64,000 bases of DNA, from positions 5,914,151 through 5,978,150 of the forward strand of contig NZ_JAPNJW010000002.1 in assembly GCF_026626745.1 (NCBI RefSeq), in the 5' to 3' direction. The notes below the pieces were generated by a model. It was not told the DNA's origin. It ran no database searches and worked only from the letters and a program-made list of their open reading frames with translations. This DNA comes from Nannocystis sp. RBIL2 (GTDB lineage: Bacteria > Myxococcota_A > Polyangia > Nannocystales > Nannocystaceae). The position numbers and the translations under genes were made by a program. Below are positions 44,472 through 56,000 of this stretch, in pieces. The stretch's first letter is position 1. Every line of letters begins with the position of its first letter.

Positions 44472-45371
44472 ATGAACTCGCTTATTCCGGCGCGCGGAGG
44501 CCTGAAGTCCAGGCCGGCGGGCGCCCCTGGCAAACGGTCGCTCTCGCCGATCCTGCCGCTCGTGGCCGGGATCGCCTGCCTCGCGGGCGCGTGCGAGCTC
44601 CGCGTCCACAACGAGTCCGAGACGGCGTCGGGCAGCGACACGAGCAGCACCAGCGCGACCACCGACGGCGACGGCGCGCCCGAGGTGTGCCTGCGCTACG
44701 TGGCCTGTCTGAAAGAGATCGACGCCGAGGCCGGGGCCGAGGCGGAGGCCACCCACGGCGCGAACGGCAGCTGCTGGTCCGGCGACGAGACCGCGGCGGC
44801 CGACTGCCTGGCGCTGTGCGACGCGCAGCTGCGCAACTACGCGAAGGCGTTCCCCGACGTCGCGGCCTGCGAGGACGAGGGCATCGTGTCCGACGTCGAG
44901 TTCGAGATCGGTCAGGCAGTGTTCGACCCGGTCGACCCGTTCCTGCCGCCGGTCTACAAGAGCCTCGAGCCCGGCGCGACGCTGCCGGTGGTCCGCGGCG
45001 GCCAGGGCCTGCTGATGCTGCCGTTCGGCCTCCGCGGCAAGAACTTCGTGATCACCGAAGACCCCAACGACTGGGACAACCCGAAGATGCCGCGCGTCGA
45101 CATGTGGGTCGACATCGACGGCCACAACGTCGGCTTCGGCGGCCACTTCGCCCGCCTCAACAACTACTCGGTCGGCTTCTACCCGCTGGACGACGGCATG
45201 GGCACGCTCGAGCACATGTACATCGCCATCATCGTGCCCGACGCGATCGCCGATCCCCAGACGCTCACCGGCCAACCGGGCAAGGTCCACATCGAGCTCA
45301 ACACGTTCGGCGAGCCGGCGTCCATCCAGGAGCTGGAGTTCGTGGTGGCGCCGCAGATCCAGGAGTATTGA
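44472..45371 (+). CDS. Lipoprotein with the Cys-rich C-x5-C-x21-CW module
   Basis: Encodes 299 residues from ATG 44472. A signal (PLVAGIACLAGAC) and a short Ser/Thr linker precede a Cys module, CLRYVAC-x21-CW-x9-C-x3-C, with exactly the same spacing as in the haem lipoprotein at 33892. The remainder (about 190 residues) is strand-rich: VRGGQGLLMLPFGLRGKNFVITEDPNDW and VDMWVDIDGHNVGFGGHFARLNNYSVGFYPL. No haem site is present. Function is unknown. It ends nine bases before moaB, so they may share a transcript, though a functional link is not obvious. Confidence 0.68.
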   Translation: MNSLIPARGGLKSRPAGAPGKRSLSPILPLVAGIACLAGACELRVHNESETASGSDTSSTSATTDGDGAPEVCLRYVACLKEIDAEAGAEAEATHGANGSCWSGDETAAADCLALCDAQLRNYAKAFPDVAACEDEGIVSDVEFEIGQAVFDPVDPFLPPVYKSLEPGATLPVVRGGQGLLMLPFGLRGKNFVITEDPNDWDNPKMPRVDMWVDIDGHNVGFGGHFARLNNYSVGFYPLDDGMGTLEHMYIAIIVPDAIADPQTLTGQPGKVHIELNTFGEPASIQELEFVVAPQIQEY

Positions 45372-45379
45372 GGCGCACC

Positions 45380-45913
45380 ATGACCGGCCCGGCCCGCGAA
45401 TTCATCCCCGTCCACGTCGCAGTCCTGACAGTCTCCGATACCCGCACCGTCGAGACCGACACGTCCGGCCGCCTGGCGGTCGACCGCCTCACCGAGGCCG
45501 GCCACCGCGTGATCCGCCGCGCGATCGTCCGCGATGACCGCGAGGACATCCGCGCGGCGCTTCAGGGCTTCATCGACGACCCGGAGGTCGAGGTGGTGAT
45601 CACCACCGGCGGCACCGGAGTGACGCCGCGCGACGTCACCCCCGAGGCGCTCGCGCCGCTGGTGACCAAGCCGATCCCCGGCTTCGGCGAGCTGTTCCGC
45701 TGGCTCAGCTTCGCCGAGATCGGCACGTCGACGATCCAGAGCCGCGCCGAGGCGGCCCTGTGCGGCACGACCTACGTGTTCCTGCTGCCCGGCTCGACCG
45801 GGGCGGTCCGCACGGCGTTCGACAAGATCTTGCTGCAGCAGCTCGACCACCGCCACAGGCCCTGCAACTTCGTCGAGCTGCTGCCGCGGATCCGCGGCGA
45901 GCGCCCGGGATGA
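45380..45913 (+). CDS. moaB: Molybdenum cofactor biosynthesis protein MoaB
   Basis: Encodes 177 residues. MoaB/MogA family motifs: AVLTVSDTRTVETDTSG at the start, VVITTGGTGVTPRDVTPEA (the GGTG substrate loop), and LPGSTGAVRTAFDKIL. The family adenylylates molybdopterin before molybdenum insertion; the short single-domain form is MoaB or MogA. The rest of the pathway is not in the window. A 13-bp hairpin made from the dispersed palindrome begins eight bases after the stop. Confidence 0.92.
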   Translation: MTGPAREFIPVHVAVLTVSDTRTVETDTSGRLAVDRLTEAGHRVIRRAIVRDDREDIRAALQGFIDDPEVEVVITTGGTGVTPRDVTPEALAPLVTKPIPGFGELFRWLSFAEIGTSTIQSRAEAALCGTTYVFLLPGSTGAVRTAFDKILLQQLDHRHRPCNFVELLPRIRGERPG

Positions 45914-45920
45914 TGGCTGG

Positions 45921-45956
45921 CTGGAAGGACATGTCGCGTGGGGCATGTCCTTCCAG
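45921..45956. repeat. Long hairpin form of the dispersed palindrome after moaB
   Basis: CTGGAAGGACATG (45921-45933), 10-base loop, complement 45944-45956: a perfect 13-bp stem, eight bases after the moaB stop. It shares the CATG-N10-CATG plan with 49180-49209. Possible mRNA 3' end; no T-tract. Confidence 0.85.
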
Positions 45957-46101
45957 ACCTGTGACGATCGGTGCTGCGCGCCCGAGGAAGTCTGCACTGT
46001 CATCCCTCCGCGAACGGACCTGACCTTGCTCCGGGGACAGGCTCTGCTCTCCTGATTCCATCTAGCCGATTAAGACGGCGTTCTTGGATAGGGAGAGGTG
46101 T

Positions 46102-49100
46102 ATGTCGATATCTGTCTATAAGAAGTTCGAAGCGCAGGCGGAGCGCGTCGCGGAGGCGATCGCGCTGCGCCAGGGCGAGCAGACGTGGCGCTACGGCGAG
46201 CTGGCGGCGCGAGTGCGGGGCGCGGCCGCGGGTCTGCGGCGCGCAGGCGTGCGCGCGGGCGATCGCGTGGGCGTGCTGCTGTCGCACTCGCCCGAGCTGG
46301 TGATCACGCTATTGGCGATCTGGCAGGCCGGGGCCGCGTATGTGCCGCTGGACCCGCTGCACCCGCACGCGCGCGCGCGCTTCGTCCTCGCCGATGCCGG
46401 CGCGAAGTTGTTGGTCGCCGAGCCGGCGCTGTCGCGAGCGCTGGGAGAGGTCGCGGCGCGGGTGGTGGCGCCGGCCGAGCTCGCGGAGGCCGAAGATGAC
46501 GCGTCCGCGCCGGAGCTCGCGCCCGGCGATGCGGCCTACGTCCTCTACACGTCGGGCACGACCGGTGACCCACGCGGGGTCGAGGTGTCGCACGCGGCGC
46601 TGGCGAGCTACGTGGCCTGGGCCGGCGAGCGCTACGAGGGAACGGCGAGCTTCGCCCTCTACTCGTCGATCGCGTTCGACCTGACCGTGACCTCGCTGTT
46701 CGTGCCGCTGGCGTTCGGCGGGCAGGTGCAGCTGTTCGCCGGCGACGGACCGACCGCGGGTCTGTTCGCGGCGGCCGACGACCCGCGGGTCGAGGTGATC
46801 AAGCTGACGCCGGGCCACCTCGCGCTGCTGGTCGCGGGCGGGGGCGCGGGCGGGCGTCTGCGGCGGCTGGTGGTCGGCGGCGAGGCGCTGCCGACCCGCC
46901 TGGCGCGCGGGGCCCAGCAGCGCTTCGGCGCGCAGCTCGAGATCGTCAACGAGTACGGGCCGACCGAGGCGACCGTCGGGTGCGTGATCCATCGCTTCGA
47001 TGCGGCGCAGGACGTCCGCGACGACGTGCCGATCGGCCGGCCGACGCCGAACGCGAGGCTGCAGCTGCTGGACGCCGAGCTGGCGCCGGTGGGCGACGGG
47101 GCGATCGGGGAGATCTTCCTGGCAGGGCCGTGCCTGGCCAGCGGCTACGTCGGGGCGCCGGAGGCGAACCGGCGCGCGTTCGTCGAGCTCGACGGAGTGA
47201 GGCACTACCGCACCGGCGACCTCGCGCGCCGCCTGGCCGATGGGACATACGAGTTCGTGGGCCGCGGCGACGGCCAGATCAAGTTCGCGGGCCAGCGGGT
47301 CGAGCTCGAGGGCCTGCGCGCGCTGCTGCTGCGCCACCCGGCGGTGCGCGAGGCCGCGGTGCTGCTGCGCAGCGACGGGCGCGGGCACGCGGCGCTGGTC
47401 GCCTATCACGTGGCCGAGCGCCCGCTCGCGCCGGCCGAGCTGCGCGCGCACATGACTGCGCTGGTCAGCCAGGACGTGGTACCGAATCACTTCGTCCAGC
47501 TCGAGGCGCTGCCGCTGACCGGCAACGGCAAGCTCGACGTGCGCGCGCTGCCCGAGCTCGAGGTGGTGCTGCATCAGGCGGCCAGCGCCGACGCGCCGCC
47601 GCGCACGGAGGCGGAGGCGACGCTGGCGGAGATCTGGGCCCAGGCGCTGGGCCTCGCGCAGGTCGGCGTCGACGACGACTTCTACGAGCTCGGTGGGCAC
47701 TCGCTGCTCGGCAACCTGATCATCCTGCGGGCGCGCGAGGCGTTCGGGGTCGACCTCAACATGCGCAGCCTGTTCGAGCAGCGGACGGTGGCCGCGCTGG
47801 CGCGGCACATCGAGGACGTGCGCGGGCGGGCGCCGGAGCCGGCCGCGCCCGAGCCCGAGCTGCCGCCGCGCGTGCTCGACCTCGAGGCCGGGCCGCTGCC
47901 GGGCCGCACCACCGACGAGGAGAACCTCGCGCGCGGCGGCTCGATCGCCGGCGTCGACGAGATGGTCGGCGGGTTCTACAGCCGCTACCCGTGGCCGTGG
48001 AACTCGACCCGCTTCGACACCCTCGAGGACCCCGAGTTCGAGCGGGTGATGCTGAGCCAGGAGTTCGGCGACTACGGCCACGCGGCCTTGCCCGCGGAGA
48101 GCGAGATCTGGGTCGCCGGCTGCGGCACCAACCAGGCGCTGCTGACGGCGCTGCGGTTCCCGCGGGCGCGGGTGCTCGGCACCGACCTGTCGACGCGGTC
48201 GCTCGAGATCTGCGCGGCCACTGCGGCCGAGCTCGGGGTCAAAAACCTCGAGCTGCGGCTCGAGAGCATCAACGACGCCGACTACGAAGGTCGCTTCGAC
48301 CACGTGATCTGCACCGGCGTCATCCATCACACCTTCGAGCCGGCGCACGCGCTGGCGCGGCTGCAGCGGGCGCTGAAGCCGGCGGGGGTGCTCGAGCTGC
48401 TGGTCTACAACCGCTTTCACCGCACGATCACCAGCGCGTTCCAGAAGGCGGTCGGGATCGTGACGCGCGGGCTGCCAACGGCCGACCTGGCGGTGGCGCG
48501 CCGGATCGTCGCCGGGTTCGCGCTCGACAACACGATGAGCCGCTTCATCAGCCGCCACCGCGACTGGGAGGAGACCGACTTCGCCGACCTGCTGATCAAC
48601 CCCATCGAGCACAGCTACACGGTCGACTCGCTGGCCGAGATGGCGGCCGGCTGCGGGCTCGAGCTGGTGCGGCCGTGCATCAGCCTGTACGCCAAGTTCC
48701 GCGCCGAGAACATCTTCTGGGAGATGCGCTTCACCGACCCGGAGGTGCAGCGGGTCTACGACCGCCTGCCCGACCTCGACCGCTGGCGGGTGTCGAACCT
48801 GCTGATGCACGAGAAGTCGCCGATGCTGTGGTTCTACCTCCAGCGCAGCGACAACCCGCGGCCGCGGCTCGACGAGCGCGCGCTCGGCGAGGTGTTCCTG
48901 GCGACGCGGTTCGCCCCGGCCCGGACGCGCCAGCGCAGCCACATCCGCGGCCAGGACGACCGCTTCCACGCGAGCGAGCGGCCGATCGAATTCCCGACCG
49001 GGGCGCCCGAGGCGTCGCTGCGGCCGCTGTACGAGCGCTGCGACGGCACCCGCACGATGGCGGAGCTGTTCGCCGAGCTCGGCCTTTCGAGAGACTTCGC

Positions 49101-49170
49101 CAGCGTGCAGCGGGCGCGGCTGATGCTGACGATCCCCGCGTTCCCGTACCTGCGCGCGGTCGGGCCCTGA
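46102..49170 (+). CDS. Stand-alone NRPS module: adenylation, carrier and methyltransferase domains
   Basis: Encodes 1022 residues from ATG 46102, with GGGAGAGG before it. Residues about 20-500 form an adenylation domain: YVLYTSGTTGDPRGVEVSH (A3), NEYGPTEATVG (A5), YRTGDLARR (A7), GRGDGQIKFAGQRVELEG (A8), NGKLDVRAL (A10). Reading the specificity positions by hand gives D-L-T-K-V-G-E-V-G-K, closest to the Asn/Asp codes I remember. A carrier domain follows with LGGHSLLG (S534). Residues about 610-800 carry a SAM methyltransferase (EIWVAGCGTNQALL, GTDLSTRS, CTGVIHHTFEP). The end (about 950-1022) looks like a PqqD or winged-helix part. There is no condensation, thioesterase or reductase domain, so the loaded and perhaps methylated amino acid must be handed to another enzyme. 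No other biosynthetic gene is adjacent. Confidence 0.92.
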   Translation: MSISVYKKFEAQAERVAEAIALRQGEQTWRYGELAARVRGAAAGLRRAGVRAGDRVGVLLSHSPELVITLLAIWQAGAAYVPLDPLHPHARARFVLADAGAKLLVAEPALSRALGEVAARVVAPAELAEAEDDASAPELAPGDAAYVLYTSGTTGDPRGVEVSHAALASYVAWAGERYEGTASFALYSSIAFDLTVTSLFVPLAFGGQVQLFAGDGPTAGLFAAADDPRVEVIKLTPGHLALLVAGGGAGGRLRRLVVGGEALPTRLARGAQQRFGAQLEIVNEYGPTEATVGCVIHRFDAAQDVRDDVPIGRPTPNARLQLLDAELAPVGDGAIGEIFLAGPCLASGYVGAPEANRRAFVELDGVRHYRTGDLARRLADGTYEFVGRGDGQIKFAGQRVELEGLRALLLRHPAVREAAVLLRSDGRGHAALVAYHVAERPLAPAELRAHMTALVSQDVVPNHFVQLEALPLTGNGKLDVRALPELEVVLHQAASADAPPRTEAEATLAEIWAQALGLAQVGVDDDFYELGGHSLLGNLIILRAREAFGVDLNMRSLFEQRTVAALARHIEDVRGRAPEPAAPEPELPPRVLDLEAGPLPGRTTDEENLARGGSIAGVDEMVGGFYSRYPWPWNSTRFDTLEDPEFERVMLSQEFGDYGHAALPAESEIWVAGCGTNQALLTALRFPRARVLGTDLSTRSLEICAATAAELGVKNLELRLESINDADYEGRFDHVICTGVIHHTFEPAHALARLQRALKPAGVLELLVYNRFHRTITSAFQKAVGIVTRGLPTADLAVARRIVAGFALDNTMSRFISRHRDWEETDFADLLINPIEHSYTVDSLAEMAAGCGLELVRPCISLYAKFRAENIFWEMRFTDPEVQRVYDRLPDLDRWRVSNLLMHEKSPMLWFYLQRSDNPRPRLDERALGEVFLATRFAPARTRQRSHIRGQDDRFHASERPIEFPTGAPEASLRPLYERCDGTRTMAELFAELGLSRDFASVQRARLMLTIPAFPYLRAVGP

Positions 49171-49179
49171 GGTGCCGAC

Positions 49180-49252
49180 GGAGAGCATGCCCCGGTGGAC
49201 ATGCTCTCCGCGTCATGTCGAACAGGACATGACCCTCAGGGCATGTCCTGCA
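49180..49252. repeat. Three dispersed palindromes after the NRPS gene
   Basis: GGAGAGCATG with complement at 49200-49209 (10-base loop); TCATGTC-GAACAG-GACATGA (49213-49232); and ATGACCCTCAGGGCATGTCC (49230-49249). They fill the whole gap between two convergent stops, starting nine bases after the NRPS stop and ending at the MBL stop. Confidence 0.85.
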
Positions 49253-49255
49253 GCG

Positions 49256-50134
49256 CTACAGCAGCTGCTGGCCGGCGACCAGGTCGTAGACGTGGCCGGG
49301 CAGGGCGATCCGGAAGCCGGCCGCCTCGACGCGGGCGCGCCAGTGCTCGAGGTTGTCCTCGTGGTGCATGATCACGAGCTTGCGCCGGACCGCCTCGGGC
49401 AGGGCCTCGAGCTTGTCGAAGAAGCCGTGGACCTGGCCGGGGTAGTCGATGAAGGTGCAGTCGTGGAAGTAGATGCTGGTGCGCGGCTCGATGCTGTGGA
49501 GGAACGCGGCGTCGACGGTGCCGTCGCCGGACCACCAGGCGATCTTCGGGTTCTGCGGGTCGTCGCCGACGTGCAGCTCGAGCGCGCACGACGGCTTGCC
49601 GGGCACGTGCTCGTTCTCGCGGGTGACCACGCGCAGGCCGTCGACCTCGAAGGTCTCGGAGTGGTTCCACGGGTGCTTGCGCGGCGGCTCGCTGGCGGCC
49701 GGGGCGATGACGTCGAAGAAGTGCTGCAGGGTGCCGCAGCGCAGGTTGCCGCGGCCGTCCTGCAGGTAGCGCAGCGACGGCGCCAGCGTCTCCCACACCT
49801 CGTCGCGCACGGCGCTGTGCGAGATGTACTTCGGCAGCGGTCCGCCGCGGCTCGAGGCCATCACCTCGGCGTGGGTCTCGAAGTAGCGGACGAACGCGAA
49901 GTCCTCGAGGCCGAAGACGTGGTCGCCGTGGCAGTGGGTGATGATCTGGCCGTGGATGTCGTGCCAGGCGTAGCCGGCCGCGTGCAGCTGGTCCGGCGCC
50001 TGGCGCCCGCAGTCGATCAGCCAGCGCTTGCCGTCGCGCAACGTGACCATCGAGCATGTCGTCCCGTAGCGGCGGGAGAACGCGCCTCCCGCCCCGAACA
50101 GGCGCAGCGTGATGGTTTGACTGCTGGCGGACAC
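49256..50134 (-). CDS. MBL-fold metallo-hydrolase
   Basis: Encodes about 292 residues from GTG 50134; a TTG at 50176 would add 14 residues but is a poorer start. The zinc motif HCHGDH (THCHGDHVFGLED) is clear, with further ligands in SGDGTVD and MHHEDN. The core LRLFGAGGAFSRRYGTTCSMV is like the RNase Z/phosphorylcholine esterase branch of the superfamily. Substrate unknown. It is convergent with the NRPS gene, so no operon link; cysS lies 72 bases upstream on the same strand. Confidence 0.85.
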   Translation of the reverse strand: MSASSQTITLRLFGAGGAFSRRYGTTCSMVTLRDGKRWLIDCGRQAPDQLHAAGYAWHDIHGQIITHCHGDHVFGLEDFAFVRYFETHAEVMASSRGGPLPKYISHSAVRDEVWETLAPSLRYLQDGRGNLRCGTLQHFFDVIAPAASEPPRKHPWNHSETFEVDGLRVVTRENEHVPGKPSCALELHVGDDPQNPKIAWWSGDGTVDAAFLHSIEPRTSIYFHDCTFIDYPGQVHGFFDKLEALPEAVRRKLVIMHHEDNLEHWRARVEAAGFRIALPGHVYDLVAGQQLL

Positions 50135-50206
50135 GACCTTGTCGTTGTAGTGAAGCGCTCGGCTGCGGCGATGCAAGCCCTCGGGCCGCGGGGCCGAGGG
50201 AAAGGC

Positions 50207-51787
<1,581 letters not shown>

Positions 51788-51807
51788 CTCGGGCGAGGCA
51801 GTGTGCC

Positions 51808-53031
51808 TCATGCCCGCCGGGCGCGCCACCCTGCGACCAGGCTAGCGACGTTCCACCCGACGACCAGCAGCACCAGGCACCACATCGCCACCTCGAGCCA
51901 GCGGTCGCGCGGGCGGACGCCGACGTCGATCACATAGCCCTGCGGGTCGACGACGACCGGCCGCTCGAGCCGCACGGCCCGGACGTCGCCGGGGTCGAGC
52001 ACGAGCTTGCCGGCCTGCAGCGGCCGCGGGACGAGCTTGCCGTCCTGCAAGTCGAAGCCCGGCTTGGCGTTGTCCCCCGGCACGAAGCTGAACTTGCCGC
52101 CCTCGGCAGTGATGTCGCTCGCAAGCACGGGGTAGCTGGTGATCCACGGCAAGATCACCGCGCCCACGCTCGGGTCGGCCGGCTTGGCGCCCTCGGGGAT
52201 GACCGCCGCGACCGACAGCTTGGCCTGCGCCGACTCACGCTCGCCGGCGGGCAGGCGCACGTAGAAGCTGTAGAAGCGGGTGTTGCTCTGCTCCGGCGGC
52301 GCGTAGTACGGGACGCCGAGCGCTGCCACGGCCGCCTCCGCGGACGCCTGCGAGTCGAAGCTGCTGCGCCCGAGCTGGACCTGCACGTCGGGCTGCTCGA
52401 CCACCAGAGTGACGGTGGCCTTGGTGCCGAGAGCGAGGCTCTGGCCGCCGGTGTCGACGACGGTGAGGGCGTCGCCCTGGCGCTTGCCGAGCGCGTCGAG
52501 CAGCGCGGCGGGGGTCGCGTCGCGCTCCTCGACGATGCGCTCGCCGTCGAAGTGCTGCTGGATGGCGGCGAAGTTGGGCGAGTCGGCGAGCCGGCGGATG
52601 CGGCCCTCGAACACGCCCTCGAACTGCTGCGGCGCGGCCTCGGTGGTCCGCGGGATGGCGGCGAACAGGCTGCCGCCGCCCTCGATGATGCGCAGGTAGC
52701 CGATCGTGCGCCCGCTGCCGCCACCCTTGGGCTCGAGGCGCAGGCGCGCGGCGTGCTGGACGTCGGGGGTGCCGTGGAGGACGACGTAGGTGTCGTCGAG
52801 GTCGTCGGCGAGGCCCTTGTCGACGAAGGCGGCGGCGTCGCCGAGATCTTGCGGCTCGCTGCCCTGGAGGAAGTAACGGACGTCGCCGAACATCCAGTAG
52901 AGCAGGTAGCCGCCGAGCGCGACCACCGCGACGTCGATGATGGGAGAGCGGCGCCGACGCGGAGCGCCGGCCATGGAATCGGACCCGGAGGGCCGGGGAG
53001 AGTCGTCTGCTGGATCCGTCGCTTCGCTCAC
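51808..53031 (-). CDS. Two-TM membrane protein of unknown function, upstream of cysS
   Basis: Encodes 407 residues from GTG 53031. A basic N-terminus and TM helix (PIIDVAVVALGGYLLYWMFG, about 30-49), a large extracytoplasmic part of about 320 residues with strand and helix mixture (for example TYVVLHGTPDVQHAARLRL, then PVLASDITAEGGKFSFVPGDN) and a second TM near the end (WLEVAMWCLVLLVVGWNVASLVAGW). I do not recognise the family. It might be an envelope sensor or transport accessory. Operon with cysS is suggested by the 20-base gap. No dispersed palindrome is seen inside. Confidence 0.65.
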   Translation of the reverse strand: MSEATDPADDSPRPSGSDSMAGAPRRRRSPIIDVAVVALGGYLLYWMFGDVRYFLQGSEPQDLGDAAAFVDKGLADDLDDTYVVLHGTPDVQHAARLRLEPKGGGSGRTIGYLRIIEGGGSLFAAIPRTTEAAPQQFEGVFEGRIRRLADSPNFAAIQQHFDGERIVEERDATPAALLDALGKRQGDALTVVDTGGQSLALGTKATVTLVVEQPDVQVQLGRSSFDSQASAEAAVAALGVPYYAPPEQSNTRFYSFYVRLPAGERESAQAKLSVAAVIPEGAKPADPSVGAVILPWITSYPVLASDITAEGGKFSFVPGDNAKPGFDLQDGKLVPRPLQAGKLVLDPGDVRAVRLERPVVVDPQGYVIDVGVRPRDRWLEVAMWCLVLLVVGWNVASLVAGWRARRA

Positions 53032-53098
53032 GACAACCTCGCTATATCACAGGGGCGTGCGGTCCGTGGGACCGTCGCGGCGGGGGGAGGTTCCCCCG

Positions 53099-56000
53099 TC
53101 ACTCGCGAAATACCCAGACCTCGCGGGTGGCCTCGATGTCGTCGCCGTCGCGGGCGGTGACGAGGATCCGGTTGCTGCCCGGCTCCAGCGGCACCTGCGC
53201 GGAGAACTCGAGGCTGCGGGCGGCGGCGCCCTGATGCGCGGGATTGGCCCGGTAATCGAGCTTGCGCTCGACCTGGGCGGTGCCCGGCGGCTTGACTGCG
53301 ATGACGACGTCGCGGACCCGGCCCTCGTGGCGCGCGGTGCCGCGGATCTCCACCGTGGCACCCGCGGCCACCGGCGCCACCGGGTCGACCTCGATCACCG
53401 GCGGCTGCACCAGCAGGGCCGGCCGGTCCGGCAGCTTGCTGCCCTTGCCGACCGCGCCGCCGGCCTTGACCAGGTCGCTGGGCAGCCAGGCGCGGCGGCC
53501 GGGCCCGGCCGCGACGGCGCTCCATCCGCCGGCGGTGCCGAGGATGTCGAGCGCGGTGCCGCCGGCGACCTCGGAGAGCTGCCGCGACTGGCCGTCGGCG
53601 GCGTTGTAGAGGCGCACCGGCTCCTCGCCGGCCACCACGCGCGCGGGCCCGGCGACGAAGCCGGATGCGGGCGGGCCGAGCGGGATGTCGAACTTGTGGC
53701 GCACGCTCTCGCGGACGACGACGTCGGCGACGATGACCTCGAGCTCGACGGGCTTGTTCGGGTCGGCCTGCTCGCTGACGCTGAGGCCGAAGGCGCCGCG
53801 CACGGCGCCCTTGGTGGGGATCTTCCCCAGCTGCAAGAAGCCCTCCTCGAGCAGCACCTGCGCGCCGGACATGTTGTGGATGAGGGCGCGGGCGTCGGAG
53901 CTGTCGGCGCCGCTGTCGTTGCGGATCTCGAGCGCCAGCAGCACCTGCTCGCCGGGTTGCAGGACGCCGTCGCCGTTGCCCTTGACGGCGAACGGCGGCT
54001 CGCCGGGGAGCGGCGGCGACTTGGGCCGCTGCGGCGCGGCGGCGGCCAGCTCGGGGTCGTCGACGATCCAGTAATCGTAGGCGAAGCGCGGCCGCGGCAG
54101 GCCGGCGATGTCGAAGCGCACTGTGGTGGTCGCGTCGGCCGCGGGGCCCGGCTCGCCGGCGTGGACGTCGACCCGCAGGGTGTCGACGAGGTCGGTGTGC
54201 CAGGCCATGACGTAGAGGCGGACGTCGCGGCTGACGGTCGCGCCCGGCTCGATGCGCCCGAGCAGCAGCTCGATGCCGTCGAGCTCGTCGCGCAGGCAGT
54301 CGGTGATCACGTGGACGCGCTCGGCCGGCTCGCTGCCGCTGTTGGTGACCTCGACGCGCAGGGTGAACGGCTGGCCGGCGGCGATCTTCTTGTCGTCGAC
54401 GACGCGCGCGCGCAGCTCGAGCGTGGGGTCGCTGCCGGCCCCGAGCGCGCCGGCCCAGTCGATCTTGGTGGCGGCGATGCCGTCGGCGATCTTCTGATCC
54501 TCGCGGGCGGCGATCTCGCCGTTCAGCGTAGCGAGCTTGGCGGCGCGCTGCTTGCTGTCCGAAAGGCCAGCCAGGGCGTCGGCCACGTCGCGGGCGATCT
54601 GCACCTCCGGGTCGGCCATCGCCGCCGGACCCTCGGCGGGGCGCGGCAGCGGCGTGCCCTGGCGACCGGCGAAGTAGCGCAGGCGCGGCCCGTCGCCCGC
54701 GGCCTTGCCGGCGAACGCGGCCTCGTGCTTGGCCGAGGGCAGGTGCGCGACCTGGGTCGACTCGCGGCGACGCTCGAACCGCTCGGTGTCGAAGTAGTTG
54801 GCGACCGCAGTGATGTCGCTGAGCTCGACGGGGTAGATCGAGAGGTCGGGGCGCACGCCGACGGTCTGGATCTTGGTGTCGCCGGCGACCTGGTACTCGG
54901 CGATCGTCATCTTCAGCGCGAGCTCGCGGCCGTAGAGGTTCTGCGGCTTGAGCAGCTGCACCGTGCCCTTGCCGAAGCTCGGGCGGCCGACGACGACGCC
55001 GCGGCCGAGCGCCTTGACGCCGCCGCTGACGATCTCGGCCGCCGAGGCGGAGTCCTCGTTGATCAGCGCGACCACTGCGGCGTCGGCCGGCAGGTTGATC
55101 TCGGCGGCGGCGTCCTCGGCCTCGCGGCCCAGCGCCGAGCGCACGATCACCAGCTCGCCCTCGGCGACCAGCGCGTCGACGACCTCGACCGCTTGCGTGA
55201 GCAGGCCGCCGCTGTTGTCGCGCAGGTCGAGCACCACGCCGCGCAGCGCCTCGCCCTTGGGCGTGAGGTCGGCGAGGGCCTTGCGCACCTGCTCGCCGGT
55301 GTTCTCCTGGAAGGTGGAGATCTCGAGGAGGGCGATCTTCCCCGGCAGCAGCGAGGCGGTGACGCTGTCGACGCGGATGATCTTGCGCGTGATCGTCAGC
55401 GTCAGCGTCTCCTGGCCGCGCTGGACCTTGACCGTCACCTTGGTGTCGATCGGGCCGCGCAGCATCAGCTGCGCGTCGGGGGAGCGCAGGTTGACGGTGC
55501 TCTGCTTGTCGATCTGCAGCAGCAGGTCGCCGTCCTTGAGGCCGGCGGCCGCGGCGGGGCTGTTCGGCAGGACCTTGACGATCCGGATCCGCCGCTCGTC
55601 CTCGCGGATCTCGGCCCCGATCCCGCCGAACTGGCCGCGCGTCTTGACGCCGAGGTCGGTGTGCTCCTCGGGCGTGAGGAGGATCGTGTGCGGATCGAGC
55701 GGCGCGAGCATGCCGTTGATCGCCGCGTACTCGACCTTGTGCGTGGCCTCGGCGTCGAGGCGCAGGCTGTCTTGCACGAACGCGAGCACCTCCTCGAGGC
55801 GGTCGGCGACGCTCGGCAGGTCGGTCAGCCCGGCGAGCGAGAACTCGCGGCGGAAGTCGGCCACGGTGACGGTGGCGGTGTCGCCGGCGACCGCGGCGAA
55901 GAACTCCGGCGTGTTGAGGCCGAGGTGGCGCAGGGCCTCGGCGAACTGCTCGCGCGGGTTGATGCGCTCCTTGTCGAAGTACTCCTGCTGCACGACGTAG

